Below the pieces are notes generated by a model. That model worked only from the letters and a program-made list of their open reading frames with translations, searched no databases and was not told where the DNA came from. This document shows positions 1 to 8,177 of a DNA stretch of 64,000 nucleotides, one piece after another. The translations under genes were made by a program, and so were the position numbers. The stretch is from JAHHTP01 sp964587555. GTDB taxonomy: Bacteria; Bacillota; Clostridia; Oscillospirales; Ruminococcaceae. The DNA lies in assembly GCA_964587555.1 (NCBI GenBank), contig CAZPLR010000007.1, positions 4,004 to 68,003 on the forward strand, written 5' to 3'. Each line of letters starts with the position of its first letter. Within the stretch, counting starts at the first letter, position 1.

Positions 1-1
1 T

Positions 2-274
2 TGGTTCATCGTCGGCTTCCTGATTATGGCTGTACTGAACACCTTCGGCGTATTTGATCCTATTCCATACGCTTCCGACTTCTTCTCAACCGGCAGCAAG
101 TTCTTCATTACGCTGGCGTTAGCAGGCGTAGGTTTCAAGATGAAATTTAAAGATGTATTTGCGAAGGGTATAAAACCGATTGCTTTGGGCGGATGCACTT
201 GGCTGGCTGTTGCGGCTTCCTCGATTGCGTTCATCTACATCTTCCAGAATTATGTCAACGGCATAACGTTCTAA
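2..274 (+). CDS. YeiH-type putative sulfate exporter family protein, C-terminal part
   Basis: Only the last 90 codons are in the window; the reading frame is open from base 2 with no start. The fragment has a hydrophobic segment at the window edge (WFIVGFLIMAVL), then a conserved stretch KFFITLALAGVGFKMKFKD, then GGCTWLAVAASSIAFIYIF as a last membrane helix. This order is typical of the C-terminus of the YeiH/UPF0324 family of inner-membrane proteins, annotated as putative sulfate exporters; the substrate is not experimentally secure. It ends just before an intrinsic terminator at about 324-356, so it is the last gene of its operon. The family call rests on the C-terminal pattern only. Confidence 0.7.
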   Translation, partial: WFIVGFLIMAVLNTFGVFDPIPYASDFFSTGSKFFITLALAGVGFKMKFKDVFAKGIKPIALGGCTWLAVAASSIAFIYIFQNYVNGITF

Positions 275-323
275 TGATTTTTAGATTTCCGATTGCGGGC
301 GGGAATCTGATAAACCGAAAAAG

Positions 324-358
324 AAAGGCGGCGCAGATTTTCTGCTCCGCCTTTTTGC
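324..358 (+). terminator. Intrinsic terminator after the YeiH-type gene
   Basis: A GC-rich stem (AGGCGG.CGCAG pairing with CTGC.TCCGCCT) around a short T-rich loop is followed by TTTTT. It sits 50 bases after the stop codon and before the convergent pepF gene. Confidence 0.7.
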
Positions 359-433
359 ATAATTGCGCGCCCCGTTTTCCGGCATATCCTGTTGTCCGGC
401 AAATGGGGTGCGGTTTTATTTACCGTGAATTTT

Positions 434-2230
434 TTAGCTGTGCGCCAGTTCCTCCATCTCGGTAATCAGCGCGTTAAATTGTGCGATTGCAGCTTCGATT
501 GGAGCAGCGGTGGACATATCCACGCCTGCGCCCTTGAGCAGCGAGATCGGATCCTTTGAGCAGCCGCCCTTGAGGAAATTCTTATAGTCTGCAACCGCTT
601 TTTCGCCGCCGGTCAGGATACGGCTGGAAAGCGCGATGGCGGCGGAGTAACCGGTCGCATATTGGTAGACGTAGTAGTTGTAGTAGAAGTGTGGGATGCG
701 CGCCCATTCGATGGCGATATCCTCGTCTACGGTAATCGCGTCGCCGAAATACAGCTTGTTCAGATCGTAGTAGATGTTCGAAAGCGATTCGGCGGTGACG
801 CCCGCGCCGTTCGCAGAAAGCTCGTTTGCCTTTAGCTCAAACTCGGCGAACATTGTCTGGCGGTACAAAGTGCCGCGGAACTGCTCTAAGAAATAGTTGA
901 TTAGATTTGCGCGCTCCGCTTTGTCGGTTGTAATCTTTAAAAGGTGGTTCATCAGCAGCGCTTCGTTGCAGGTGGACGCAACCTCCGCGACAAAGATGAC
1001 ATAGTCGCTGTCGCACACCGGCTGATACTTGTTGGAAAGATATGAGTGCAGCGCGTGCCCCATTTCATGCGCTAAGGTGAATACGCTCTCTAAATCGTGG
1101 TGGAAGTTGAGCAGAACGTATGGATGCTTGTGCGTGCCCGCCGAGTAGGCGCCGGTGCATTTGCCGGCGTTTTCATATACGTCGATCCAGCGGTTTGCAA
1201 AGCCTTCTTTGAGGATGGCAACATAGTCCTCACCCAATACTGCCAGTGCGTCAAGCACAAGCTGCTTTGCCTCCTCGAAGCTGTAGCGGCGTTTTGGCGC
1301 TTGGGTGATTGGCGCGTAGAGGTCGTACATATGAAGCTCATCCACAGCAAGAAGCTCCTTGCGCAGCACGACATAGCGATGCATTGCGTCCATGTTGCGA
1401 TGAACCGCGTCGATCAGATTGTGGTAGACCGGCACCGGAACGTTGGTCGCGTCTAAGGATGCAGCGAGCGTGTTCTCATATTTTCTTGCCTTGGCGTTGA
1501 ATTCCAGCGCTTTGATCTGCCCGCCGAGCAGCGAAGCGGCGGTGTTTTTCATTTTGCTGTATTCCGCGTAAAGCGTGTGGAACGCGGATTCGCGCAGCGT
1601 ACGGTCGGTTGTCTGCATATACGTAAGGTAGGTCTCCTGCGTCAGCGGATGCGGTTTTCCCTCCTTGTCGATTGCGTCTGGGAAGGTTATATCGGCATTG
1701 TTGAACATTCCATAGGCGTTTTCCGGTACGGACGTCACCTCTCCCGCCAACGCTAAAATGCGCTCCTCGGCGTCGGAGAGAATGTGCTCCTTCTGGCGGC
1801 GGATATCTGACAGCTTTCTGCGGTAAACGGCAAGCGCAGGAAGCTCGCTGTAAAAGCCATTCAGCTGTTCGTCGGTTAGCCGAATCAGCTCCGGCGTCGA
1901 GAAGGCGTTCGCAGTCTGGATGGCGACCCAGACCGAAACTGCCTGCGCACACATCTCCTGTCCGGCGGATTCACGGGTGTCCTCGTCGCTTTTGCGGAAA
2001 GCGTAGTTGTAAAGCGTTTCAAGCTGCAATGCGATCTCGTCGCTTAATTGGAAATAGGAGAGCAGGTTTTCTGCGGTATTCAGCTTTCCGGTAAAGGCGG
2101 ATAGTTTTTCAGCATAGGCTTTCGCATGCTGAAGCGCATTGCTCCACTCCTTTTTCGTTGCGTAAAGATCTTCCAAGCGCCAAGTGTCCTCCTTGGGCAC
2201 CTCGCAGCGCTGTAAAATTCTATCTTCCAT
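434..2230 (-). CDS. pepF: Oligoendopeptidase F (M3 family metallopeptidase)
   Basis: The 598-residue protein has the usual length of M3B oligoendopeptidase F, a cytoplasmic zinc peptidase that trims short peptides. The zinc motif HEMGH lies near residue 385 in the context LAHEMGHALHSYLS, and the third-ligand region EVASTCNEALL follows about 25 residues later, as in the family. The N-terminal opening VPKEDTWRLEDLYATKKEWS is also characteristic. There is no signal peptide. The start ATG at 2230 is preceded by AGAAAGGAAAC. A TTGCAT-17-TATAAT promoter reading leftward is at 2276-2304, so the gene is probably transcribed alone. It converges on the exporter gene at the window edge. Confidence 0.95.
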   Translation of the reverse strand: MEDRILQRCEVPKEDTWRLEDLYATKKEWSNALQHAKAYAEKLSAFTGKLNTAENLLSYFQLSDEIALQLETLYNYAFRKSDEDTRESAGQEMCAQAVSVWVAIQTANAFSTPELIRLTDEQLNGFYSELPALAVYRRKLSDIRRQKEHILSDAEERILALAGEVTSVPENAYGMFNNADITFPDAIDKEGKPHPLTQETYLTYMQTTDRTLRESAFHTLYAEYSKMKNTAASLLGGQIKALEFNAKARKYENTLAASLDATNVPVPVYHNLIDAVHRNMDAMHRYVVLRKELLAVDELHMYDLYAPITQAPKRRYSFEEAKQLVLDALAVLGEDYVAILKEGFANRWIDVYENAGKCTGAYSAGTHKHPYVLLNFHHDLESVFTLAHEMGHALHSYLSNKYQPVCDSDYVIFVAEVASTCNEALLMNHLLKITTDKAERANLINYFLEQFRGTLYRQTMFAEFELKANELSANGAGVTAESLSNIYYDLNKLYFGDAITVDEDIAIEWARIPHFYYNYYVYQYATGYSAAIALSSRILTGGEKAVADYKNFLKGGCSKDPISLLKGAGVDMSTAAPIEAAIAQFNALITEMEELAHS

Positions 2231-2275
2231 TTTTGTTTCCTTTCTATATGTGGGAATAGACCGTTTCGTGCTTTC

Positions 2276-2304
2276 ATTATAGCAGGAACAGGAAAAGAAT
2301 GCAA
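2276..2304 (-). promoter_or_regulatory. pepF promoter
   Basis: On the minus strand TTGCAT (2304-2299), a 17-bp spacer and a perfect TATAAT (2281-2276) lie about 46 bases before the pepF start codon. Confidence 0.65.
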
Positions 2305-2516
2305 GCGGATTCTGCGGGAATGCGGCTCACCGCCGGAAATGGAGAGCATTGTATGAAAATGAGAGGAAAGCGCTCTGCCGGCTGACTTTATCTGCGGCGC
2401 TTGTCTGTCCCTGCTCTTCGCATATCCGCAAAAACAAGATTCGAGGTTCAAGCTGGCTTTGTGCGGAAATTTCTTTGGAACGCCGGCGAGCGCCAATTAT
2501 TTTTTGATATACTTAT

Positions 2517-2545
2517 TGACAAACAGTAGGAAAACATGTAAAATA
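2517..2545 (+). promoter_or_regulatory. Promoter of the vWA/tubulin-like operon
   Basis: A consensus TTGACA (2517-2522), 17-bp spacer and TAAAAT (2540-2545) lie about 70 bases before the vWA gene. No other comparable promoter was seen until the end of the nine-gene block. The rest of the 390-base gap between pepF and this gene shows no clear gene. Confidence 0.7.
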
Positions 2546-2592
2546 AAAGTGGGTTCGTGTCGCTTCCTCTTTTGTGAAACGCACGAGTGAGT

Positions 2593-2622
2593 ATGAAAAA
2601 TAAAGAGGGTATGAAAATATGA
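2593..2622 (+). other. Upstream mini-ORF overlapping the vWA start (duplicated start region)
   Basis: A nine-codon reading frame (MKNKEGMKI) begins at 2593 and its TGA overlaps the ATG of the vWA gene (ATGA at 2619-2622). The 13 bases at 2593-2605 are repeated exactly at 2619-2631, so the mini-ORF looks like a duplication of the gene's own start. It contains GAGGG, which serves as the ribosome site for the downstream start. Translational coupling is possible but unproven. Confidence 0.4.
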
Positions 2623-4640
2623 AAAATAAAGGGAAACAGAAAAAGCATATCTTGGCTTTATTTAGTCTTTTGCTATGTATCGCCTGCATTACCTGCGGGA
2701 CGGCCTATGCATCGCCGGCAGACACTACGGATGCGGCGGTCAGCAATCATTATAACGTGGTGCTGGTTGTGGACGGCAGCGGCTCGATGACGTGGACCGA
2801 TCCGGAGGATTGGCGTTTTGAAGCGATCAACCAGTTTGTCGGATTGCTTTCTCAGCAGGGCAACTGCTTGGGCGCGGTCGTATTCGATCAGGAAATTCAG
2901 GTGCAGATGGATCTGTCCGCGATCAATGAAAAGTCGGATAAAAAACAGATCACCGATGCGATCCAGAATTACCAAGTGGATAAATACGGCGATACCAATA
3001 TCGGGCTTGCGCTGAAAACTGCGGTCGACATGATTGAACAGAAGGGGGATAAAGACCTAGAATCGGTCATCGTGCTGTTAAGCGACGGCAACACCGACTT
3101 AAGCGACGAGGACGCGCTCGCCCTTTCCTTAGAGCAAAAGGCGCAGGCGCTTGATGACGCGCGAAGCAAAAATATCCCGATCTATACGGTCTGCCTAAAT
3201 CAGGACGGAAGCGCGAATATTTCAGAGCTGAAGCAGCTTTCCGACGCGACCGGCGGAGTCTTTGAGGAGGTTTCCCGCGCTGAGGATTTAAAAAATGTTT
3301 TCACTACCTTCTTAAACCTTATCTATGGAAGCAAGACAACCTCGCTGATTGAGCCGACACAGTTCGGCGCGGATGGTCTGATCGAAACCGATTTTGAGGT
3401 TCCTTCGGTCGGTGTACAGGAGGCGAACGTTGTGATTAACGGCAGCAGGGTCAAGGGGATTACGCTGCAAAAGCCGGACGGCTCAGTGGTCGCACAGTCG
3501 GCGCTCGAGGATATGATTACCTCCTCGGACAGCTTTACGCTGATCAAAATCGTTTCTCCGGATGGCGGAAGATGGCATATCTCTTTGGAGGGAGATCCGG
3601 GGGACACCATTCAGGTAGACATGGTCTATAACATTGATTTTAAGGTGCTGTTTTCGCTCCAGCAGAGCGAGGATATTCCGGTTAATACCGAGCGCGAGTT
3701 TGAAACGACTATCTACGACGGCGCCGACGCGCTGACGGGAAAGGATAAATATGCGCTTTTTGATGCGAAGCTGATTGTCAGCGATGCAAACGGCAATACG
3801 TTGGATGAGGTTGCAATGCAGCCGGGTGATGATTCCTTCTCGGTCAAATATAGCTTTGACACGATGGGAACCTACTATTTGTCAACCTCGGTGGAGGGGC
3901 AGAGCCTGTCGCAGCAGACGGCGCCGGTTATGGTGAATATCGGAAATACGGCGCCGTATCTGACTGGAGGGGATACGTTAGAGCAGAAGGTATATCTCAT
4001 CCCGTTCAAGAATTCCATCTGCGAGCTGGATTTAAGCGGTATGGCAAAGGATGCGGAGGACGCCTCGCTGACCTATAAGGTCGTTTCAACCGCTTTTTTG
4101 GCGGAGGATTACGAACTGACGGAAAGCGGTAAGCTGACCATGAAGGACTACAGCGTCAGCAAAGGCTCGTTTACCATTAACGCATACGACTCGATGGGCG
4201 CGTATTGCAGCTTCACGGTGCGGATCGTTACGGTTAATGTCGGGCTTTGGACGCTGATCGGGCTTGGCGCAGCGGCGCTGATCGTAGCGGGCGTTATCGT
4301 TGTTCTGCTGATGATCGCGCTGAAGAAGCCGTTTGCAGGCACCTGCTATGCACAGAGTATGGTCGATGGCGTTTATAGCCAATGGAGCGAGGTGCGCCGC
4401 AGCAGAGGCAGAATCAAGCTGCAAAGCTTTGGCATCGCGCTTCCGGAGGGAATTCAGGGAACCGCTTATTTACAGGCAAGCGGTAAGAATTATGTCACGC
4501 TAGTCAGCAAGAAGCCGTTCTTCTGCCGCGGACAGATGGTAAAGGAGCAGCAGGTGACTTCATTTGACGTGGAGATCCGTTCCAGCGCAAATTCGATGGA
4601 CGCAATGTGGATCCATTTTAATGGCAGAATGAAACGCTGA
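2619..4640 (+). CDS. Exported membrane-anchored von Willebrand factor A domain protein
   Basis: The 673-residue protein begins with a basic start and hydrophobic core ending in AYA-SP near residue 31, a plausible signal peptide. A vWA domain follows: the metal-binding DGSGS is at residues 52-56, DTNIGLAL supplies the third-loop Thr and LLSDGNTDL the late Asp, so the MIDAS site looks intact. A long beta-rich, Ig-like middle follows, then one membrane segment near residues 545-570 (LIGLGAAALIVAGVIVVLLM) and a roughly 100-residue beta-rich tail predicted to be cytoplasmic. The topology suggests an external metal-dependent adhesion module tied to a cytoplasmic tail. It is the first gene of the operon with the tubulin-like and GTPase genes, and vWA proteins are known partners of such tubulin-like proteins. 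Its ligand is unknown. Confidence 0.85.
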   Translation: MKNKGKQKKHILALFSLLLCIACITCGTAYASPADTTDAAVSNHYNVVLVVDGSGSMTWTDPEDWRFEAINQFVGLLSQQGNCLGAVVFDQEIQVQMDLSAINEKSDKKQITDAIQNYQVDKYGDTNIGLALKTAVDMIEQKGDKDLESVIVLLSDGNTDLSDEDALALSLEQKAQALDDARSKNIPIYTVCLNQDGSANISELKQLSDATGGVFEEVSRAEDLKNVFTTFLNLIYGSKTTSLIEPTQFGADGLIETDFEVPSVGVQEANVVINGSRVKGITLQKPDGSVVAQSALEDMITSSDSFTLIKIVSPDGGRWHISLEGDPGDTIQVDMVYNIDFKVLFSLQQSEDIPVNTEREFETTIYDGADALTGKDKYALFDAKLIVSDANGNTLDEVAMQPGDDSFSVKYSFDTMGTYYLSTSVEGQSLSQQTAPVMVNIGNTAPYLTGGDTLEQKVYLIPFKNSICELDLSGMAKDAEDASLTYKVVSTAFLAEDYELTESGKLTMKDYSVSKGSFTINAYDSMGAYCSFTVRIVTVNVGLWTLIGLGAAALIVAGVIVVLLMIALKKPFAGTCYAQSMVDGVYSQWSEVRRSRGRIKLQSFGIALPEGIQGTAYLQASGKNYVTLVSKKPFFCRGQMVKEQQVTSFDVEIRSSANSMDAMWIHFNGRMKR

Positions 4641-4666
4641 AAACGTTAATTCTATGAAAATATGCT

Positions 4667-4689
4667 CTGCCGCAGTGCGTCTGCGGCAG
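4667..4689 (+). other. Intercistronic hairpin between vWA and tubulin-like genes
   Basis: A perfect 9-bp stem (CTGCCGCAG / CTGCGGCAG) with a 5-base loop lies 26 bases after the vWA stop. No T-run follows, so it is more likely an mRNA-stability or processing element or a weak attenuator than a terminator. Confidence 0.5.
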
Positions 4690-4718
4690 GGCAAAATTAG
4701 ATAAGGAGAGTAAAAAGC

Positions 4719-7700
4719 ATGGCTATCTACCAGAAACTATCTCTAAGCGCAGGCGGCGGTATCATTTCAACTGCGCAGCAGGCGGAGCAGTCCGGCACGG
4801 CGAACATTCTCATTGGACTTGGCGGTACCGGTATTTCCTGCCTGCGCTCGATTAAGCGCGCGGTTTATGAAAGACTTCAGCCGGACGATTTAAAGGTTGA
4901 CCCGCCGGAGTATAAACATATCAAGTTTTGGGCGATCGACTCGGATACCAATGATCTTGGCAAGCCGGAGGAGGTTGACTGCATCCCAGAAACAGAGTTT
5001 TTCAAAATCTCCAGCAATGATATTGAGAGCGCGATCCGTAATGAGCTGGTGATGGCAGCAAAGCCGGAGCTAAGCTGGATGCGCAATCAGGAGATTGACG
5101 TTCCGGCGCTTGCGGCGGGCGCGGGCGGTAAGCGCCAGATCGGGCGTTATTTGATCATGGACCGCTCCTTCTCCTTTATCAGTGAGCTTGTGAATAAGAT
5201 CAACAACGCAAAGGCGGGGTTAGGCGCGACCAGCGTTGGCGTACATATCTTTGCCGGCCTTTCCGGCGGCACCGGTTCGGGAACCTTCTTGGACATCTGC
5301 TATATGGCGCAGAAAGCGATGTCGCTTGCGGGCGCGACCGGAAACGATAAGATTTACGGCTATTTCTTCCTGCCGGACGTTAACCTCTGCCGCGTGACCG
5401 ATCCCGCGACCCGCGCATATATCCCGCGCAACGGCTATGCTGCGCTCAAAGAGCTGGATTACTGTATGCAGCTTGAAAAAAACGGCGGTGCGTTTGAGCA
5501 GCTTTACGGCAACGGGACAAAGATTTCTTGGCATCGTCCGCCGGTTGATCTTTGCCATTTGGTCAGTGCGACCAATACCGTCGGCGCGGTACAGCAAAAC
5601 GGCTATGAGTATGCGATGAATGTTGTGACCGACTATGTGATGGAATTTTTAGCGAAGTCCAACGGCTTTACCATCGCCTCCCATCTGTCCAACGTGTCGG
5701 CGAAGGTCGCTACGGTACAAAAAACGCATGGTGCCTGCAACCAGTATTTCGTTATCGGCGCTGCCAACGCGCAGGTGCCGTTAAAGGAGATCAACACCTT
5801 CTTGGCAAGCGCGCTGTTCCATCGCTTTGCGGTGCTCAACGGCAGAAAGCCAAGCGGCAAGGAGCTAAACGATTTTGCAAACGAGGTCGGGCTGGTTTAT
5901 GAGAACATGTACCGCGTGATCAAGAGCGCGGCGGGCGGCGATTTTACGCCGAGCGGCGTGACGCATCAGGAGGTCAAGGAGAACGGTAATCGCGCCATCG
6001 AGCAGCATTACGAGAGAGAACGCGATAACATGATGGGCGGCATTGAAACGAAGGTGCGCGCGCTTTCTGATCCGCGCGTGGCGGATTCCTATATCAACCG
6101 TATCTGCTCGGCGCTCAACGCCCGCATCTGCCAGCCGCAGTTTGGCCCGTATTTTGCAAGTCAGATCTTAAACGCGGCGCAGGAGCAGAATCTGCTCAAT
6201 ATTGTTGACGGACTGATTAAGAATAACTCCGAGCGGTTGAATTATGAAAATATGCAGTCGCAGCGGCTTTGGGACGAGTACCACAGCACCAATAATGCGC
6301 AGAAATCCAAGCCGAATAAGAAGACGGTTTCCGCTTATGAAAACGCGCTGCTGAATCTGGATATGCATGAGATCGAGATGGACGTATTCCAGCAGATCGG
6401 CAAGATGCTTGTGACTTTAAAAGAGCAGATCGTTTCGGCAAGCACTACCTTCTATTCGGTCTTTGCCCGCGTGATTACAAACCTTTCCCAAACCTTTGAG
6501 GGCAACTATGATGTCCTGAATGCACAGGCGCCTGTCGCTGCGGTCGCCAATCCGTATGTCATGCCGTTGGTTACGATGAATCAGATCCGCCCGACGCTGG
6601 AAAAATATGTCGAAGGTATGAATTTGGACGGCATGATCCAGTCGTTTATGGGCTATCTCCTGCAAAACAGCGCGGCGTGGCGCGACGGCGATGAAACAAA
6701 AATTTCCCGCGTTGTCACCGAGTACTTTGTCAAACAGGCGTTTGCCGATTTTGCAAACCGCAATATCATGAATTATCTGCAGGATATTTACGGCACGTCG
6801 AATGTTCCGCAGCTTACAGAGCATATTTATAATGACTATATGCAGCCGCTGATGGATAAGGCGGAGCCGTTGTTCTGGAACAATAACGCTTATTTCTCGA
6901 CCGCAAGCGCGGGTAAAATGGGCTATGTTTCGGTCCCGAACACCGCTCCGGCGATCGTGGGCGCGGCGACCAATTTGGTCAATAATGCCTCCACCGCCGG
7001 CTTGCAGAGCCGCCAGACCGCGCTTTCCGACCGCATTTATATCATGCGCAGCTTCTGCGGTCTGCCGATGTTTGCATACCACGCGCTGCTCAATTACGAA
7101 AGCGAGTATTGGAAGGCGCAGGAGGTCGGCCGCCACTATTATGAAGGCAAGCCGCAGCCGCCGGAAGGTAATCCGGTTTGGGATTGGAGGACGCTGCCGA
7201 GCGTAATTCCGCAGAGTCTTTGCTCGAACGCGATGCCGGATGAGGTCAAAAGTGATGTTGCCGAAGGCAGACAGTTGTTTCAGATCGCGGTACAGCGCGG
7301 CTTCATCCGTCCGGAAACGCAGGGCAGCAGCACGATGCTCCTTTATAGACCGTCTGACGCCTATTTGCAGCAGCTACAGGCGATGATCGAGAAGGGCGAT
7401 CAGCTTTACGCGGTCAGGGATGCGATGAACGGCGGCATGCTGAAGAATCAGTTGGAAAAGCTGATTGCCGCGCCGGACGTTACCCCAACGAATTATAAGA
7501 TCCAGTGCGACGCGGTTGGCGTCGCCGTTCCGGAGGTCAGACAGAATATCGTCTGCGACTACTTTGTTTCCTCTCCGGTATTCCGCGCGACGGTTAAGCA
7601 GGCGGTTTCCATGCTGCTTTCAGCAAACGAGCTTTTGGCTCGCTTGACCGAGCTTGGCGAGATGGGCAATGTGCAGCAGAATTATTTTGACGCGCTGTTT

Positions 7701-8075
7701 GCGGGAATGTTTGTCGTATCCGGTCCGAAGGTCAGCTATACGATCAACAATATGGGAATGAAGGAAGAAATCCCGCTGAGTCTGCCTACCATGCCTTACG
7801 GCATGATGCCGCTTTATCAGGCGTACCTGAACTATACCCAGTTAAAGCCTGAAATGCTCTCCGCAATCAAGGAAGAGAGTGACAAGCGCAAAAATAGCGC
7901 CGCGCCGCAGATGATCGCCGCGCTGAAAGCGTTTAAGACGGGACTAAACCAGAATTATATGCAGTTTATGCAGAGCAACGCCAGAAAGCATCCGGCGGAG
8001 TACGATAAGATCATCCAGTTCTTTGTTGACCTGATGACCGCTTTGCAGACTACTGCGCCGCTTTACGGATTATAA
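4719..8075 (+). CDS. Large tubulin/FtsZ-superfamily (Tubulin_2-like) protein
   Basis: At 1118 residues this is far larger than FtsZ (about 350-400). The N-terminal GTPase region is recognisable: NILIGLGGTG at residues 29-38 is the first nucleotide loop, HIKFWAIDSDTNDLG (67-81) matches the beta-strand/T2-T3 region, and GGTGSGT (183-189) is the tubulin signature loop. This pattern fits the large bacterial family named tubulin-like (Pfam Tubulin_2), which comparative genomics places with vWA proteins and a distinct GTPase. The remaining 800 or so residues are mostly helical-looking and show no domain I recognise. There is no signal peptide or membrane segment, so it is cytoplasmic. The ATG is preceded by AAGGAG at a good distance. 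GTP binding is a strong inference; filament formation is not shown by sequence. Confidence 0.85.
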   Translation: MAIYQKLSLSAGGGIISTAQQAEQSGTANILIGLGGTGISCLRSIKRAVYERLQPDDLKVDPPEYKHIKFWAIDSDTNDLGKPEEVDCIPETEFFKISSNDIESAIRNELVMAAKPELSWMRNQEIDVPALAAGAGGKRQIGRYLIMDRSFSFISELVNKINNAKAGLGATSVGVHIFAGLSGGTGSGTFLDICYMAQKAMSLAGATGNDKIYGYFFLPDVNLCRVTDPATRAYIPRNGYAALKELDYCMQLEKNGGAFEQLYGNGTKISWHRPPVDLCHLVSATNTVGAVQQNGYEYAMNVVTDYVMEFLAKSNGFTIASHLSNVSAKVATVQKTHGACNQYFVIGAANAQVPLKEINTFLASALFHRFAVLNGRKPSGKELNDFANEVGLVYENMYRVIKSAAGGDFTPSGVTHQEVKENGNRAIEQHYERERDNMMGGIETKVRALSDPRVADSYINRICSALNARICQPQFGPYFASQILNAAQEQNLLNIVDGLIKNNSERLNYENMQSQRLWDEYHSTNNAQKSKPNKKTVSAYENALLNLDMHEIEMDVFQQIGKMLVTLKEQIVSASTTFYSVFARVITNLSQTFEGNYDVLNAQAPVAAVANPYVMPLVTMNQIRPTLEKYVEGMNLDGMIQSFMGYLLQNSAAWRDGDETKISRVVTEYFVKQAFADFANRNIMNYLQDIYGTSNVPQLTEHIYNDYMQPLMDKAEPLFWNNNAYFSTASAGKMGYVSVPNTAPAIVGAATNLVNNASTAGLQSRQTALSDRIYIMRSFCGLPMFAYHALLNYESEYWKAQEVGRHYYEGKPQPPEGNPVWDWRTLPSVIPQSLCSNAMPDEVKSDVAEGRQLFQIAVQRGFIRPETQGSSTMLLYRPSDAYLQQLQAMIEKGDQLYAVRDAMNGGMLKNQLEKLIAAPDVTPTNYKIQCDAVGVAVPEVRQNIVCDYFVSSPVFRATVKQAVSMLLSANELLARLTELGEMGNVQQNYFDALFAGMFVVSGPKVSYTINNMGMKEEIPLSLPTMPYGMMPLYQAYLNYTQLKPEMLSAIKEESDKRKNSAAPQMIAALKAFKTGLNQNYMQFMQSNARKHPAEYDKIIQFFVDLMTALQTTAPLYGL

Positions 8076-8085
8076 GCTTTATGAC

Positions 8086-8122
8086 GCGCCCGGGCAGCCA
8101 AAAATAGTTGCCCGGACGGCGT
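8086..8122 (+). other. Intercistronic hairpin after the tubulin-like gene
   Basis: GCGCCCGGGCA pairs imperfectly with TGCCCGGACGGCG around an A-rich loop, 10 bases after the stop codon. Only TTT follows, so termination would be partial at best. Confidence 0.45.
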
Positions 8123-8177
8123 TTCCCTGTTGTGAAACAGGAGCTATTTTATTGGGAAAGGCAGGATTGAGCCTCTT

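Noticed and set aside
6417..7136. A 239-codon minus-strand frame opposite the tubulin-like gene
   Set aside because: It is antisense shadow with Arg/His-rich composition and no start signal.
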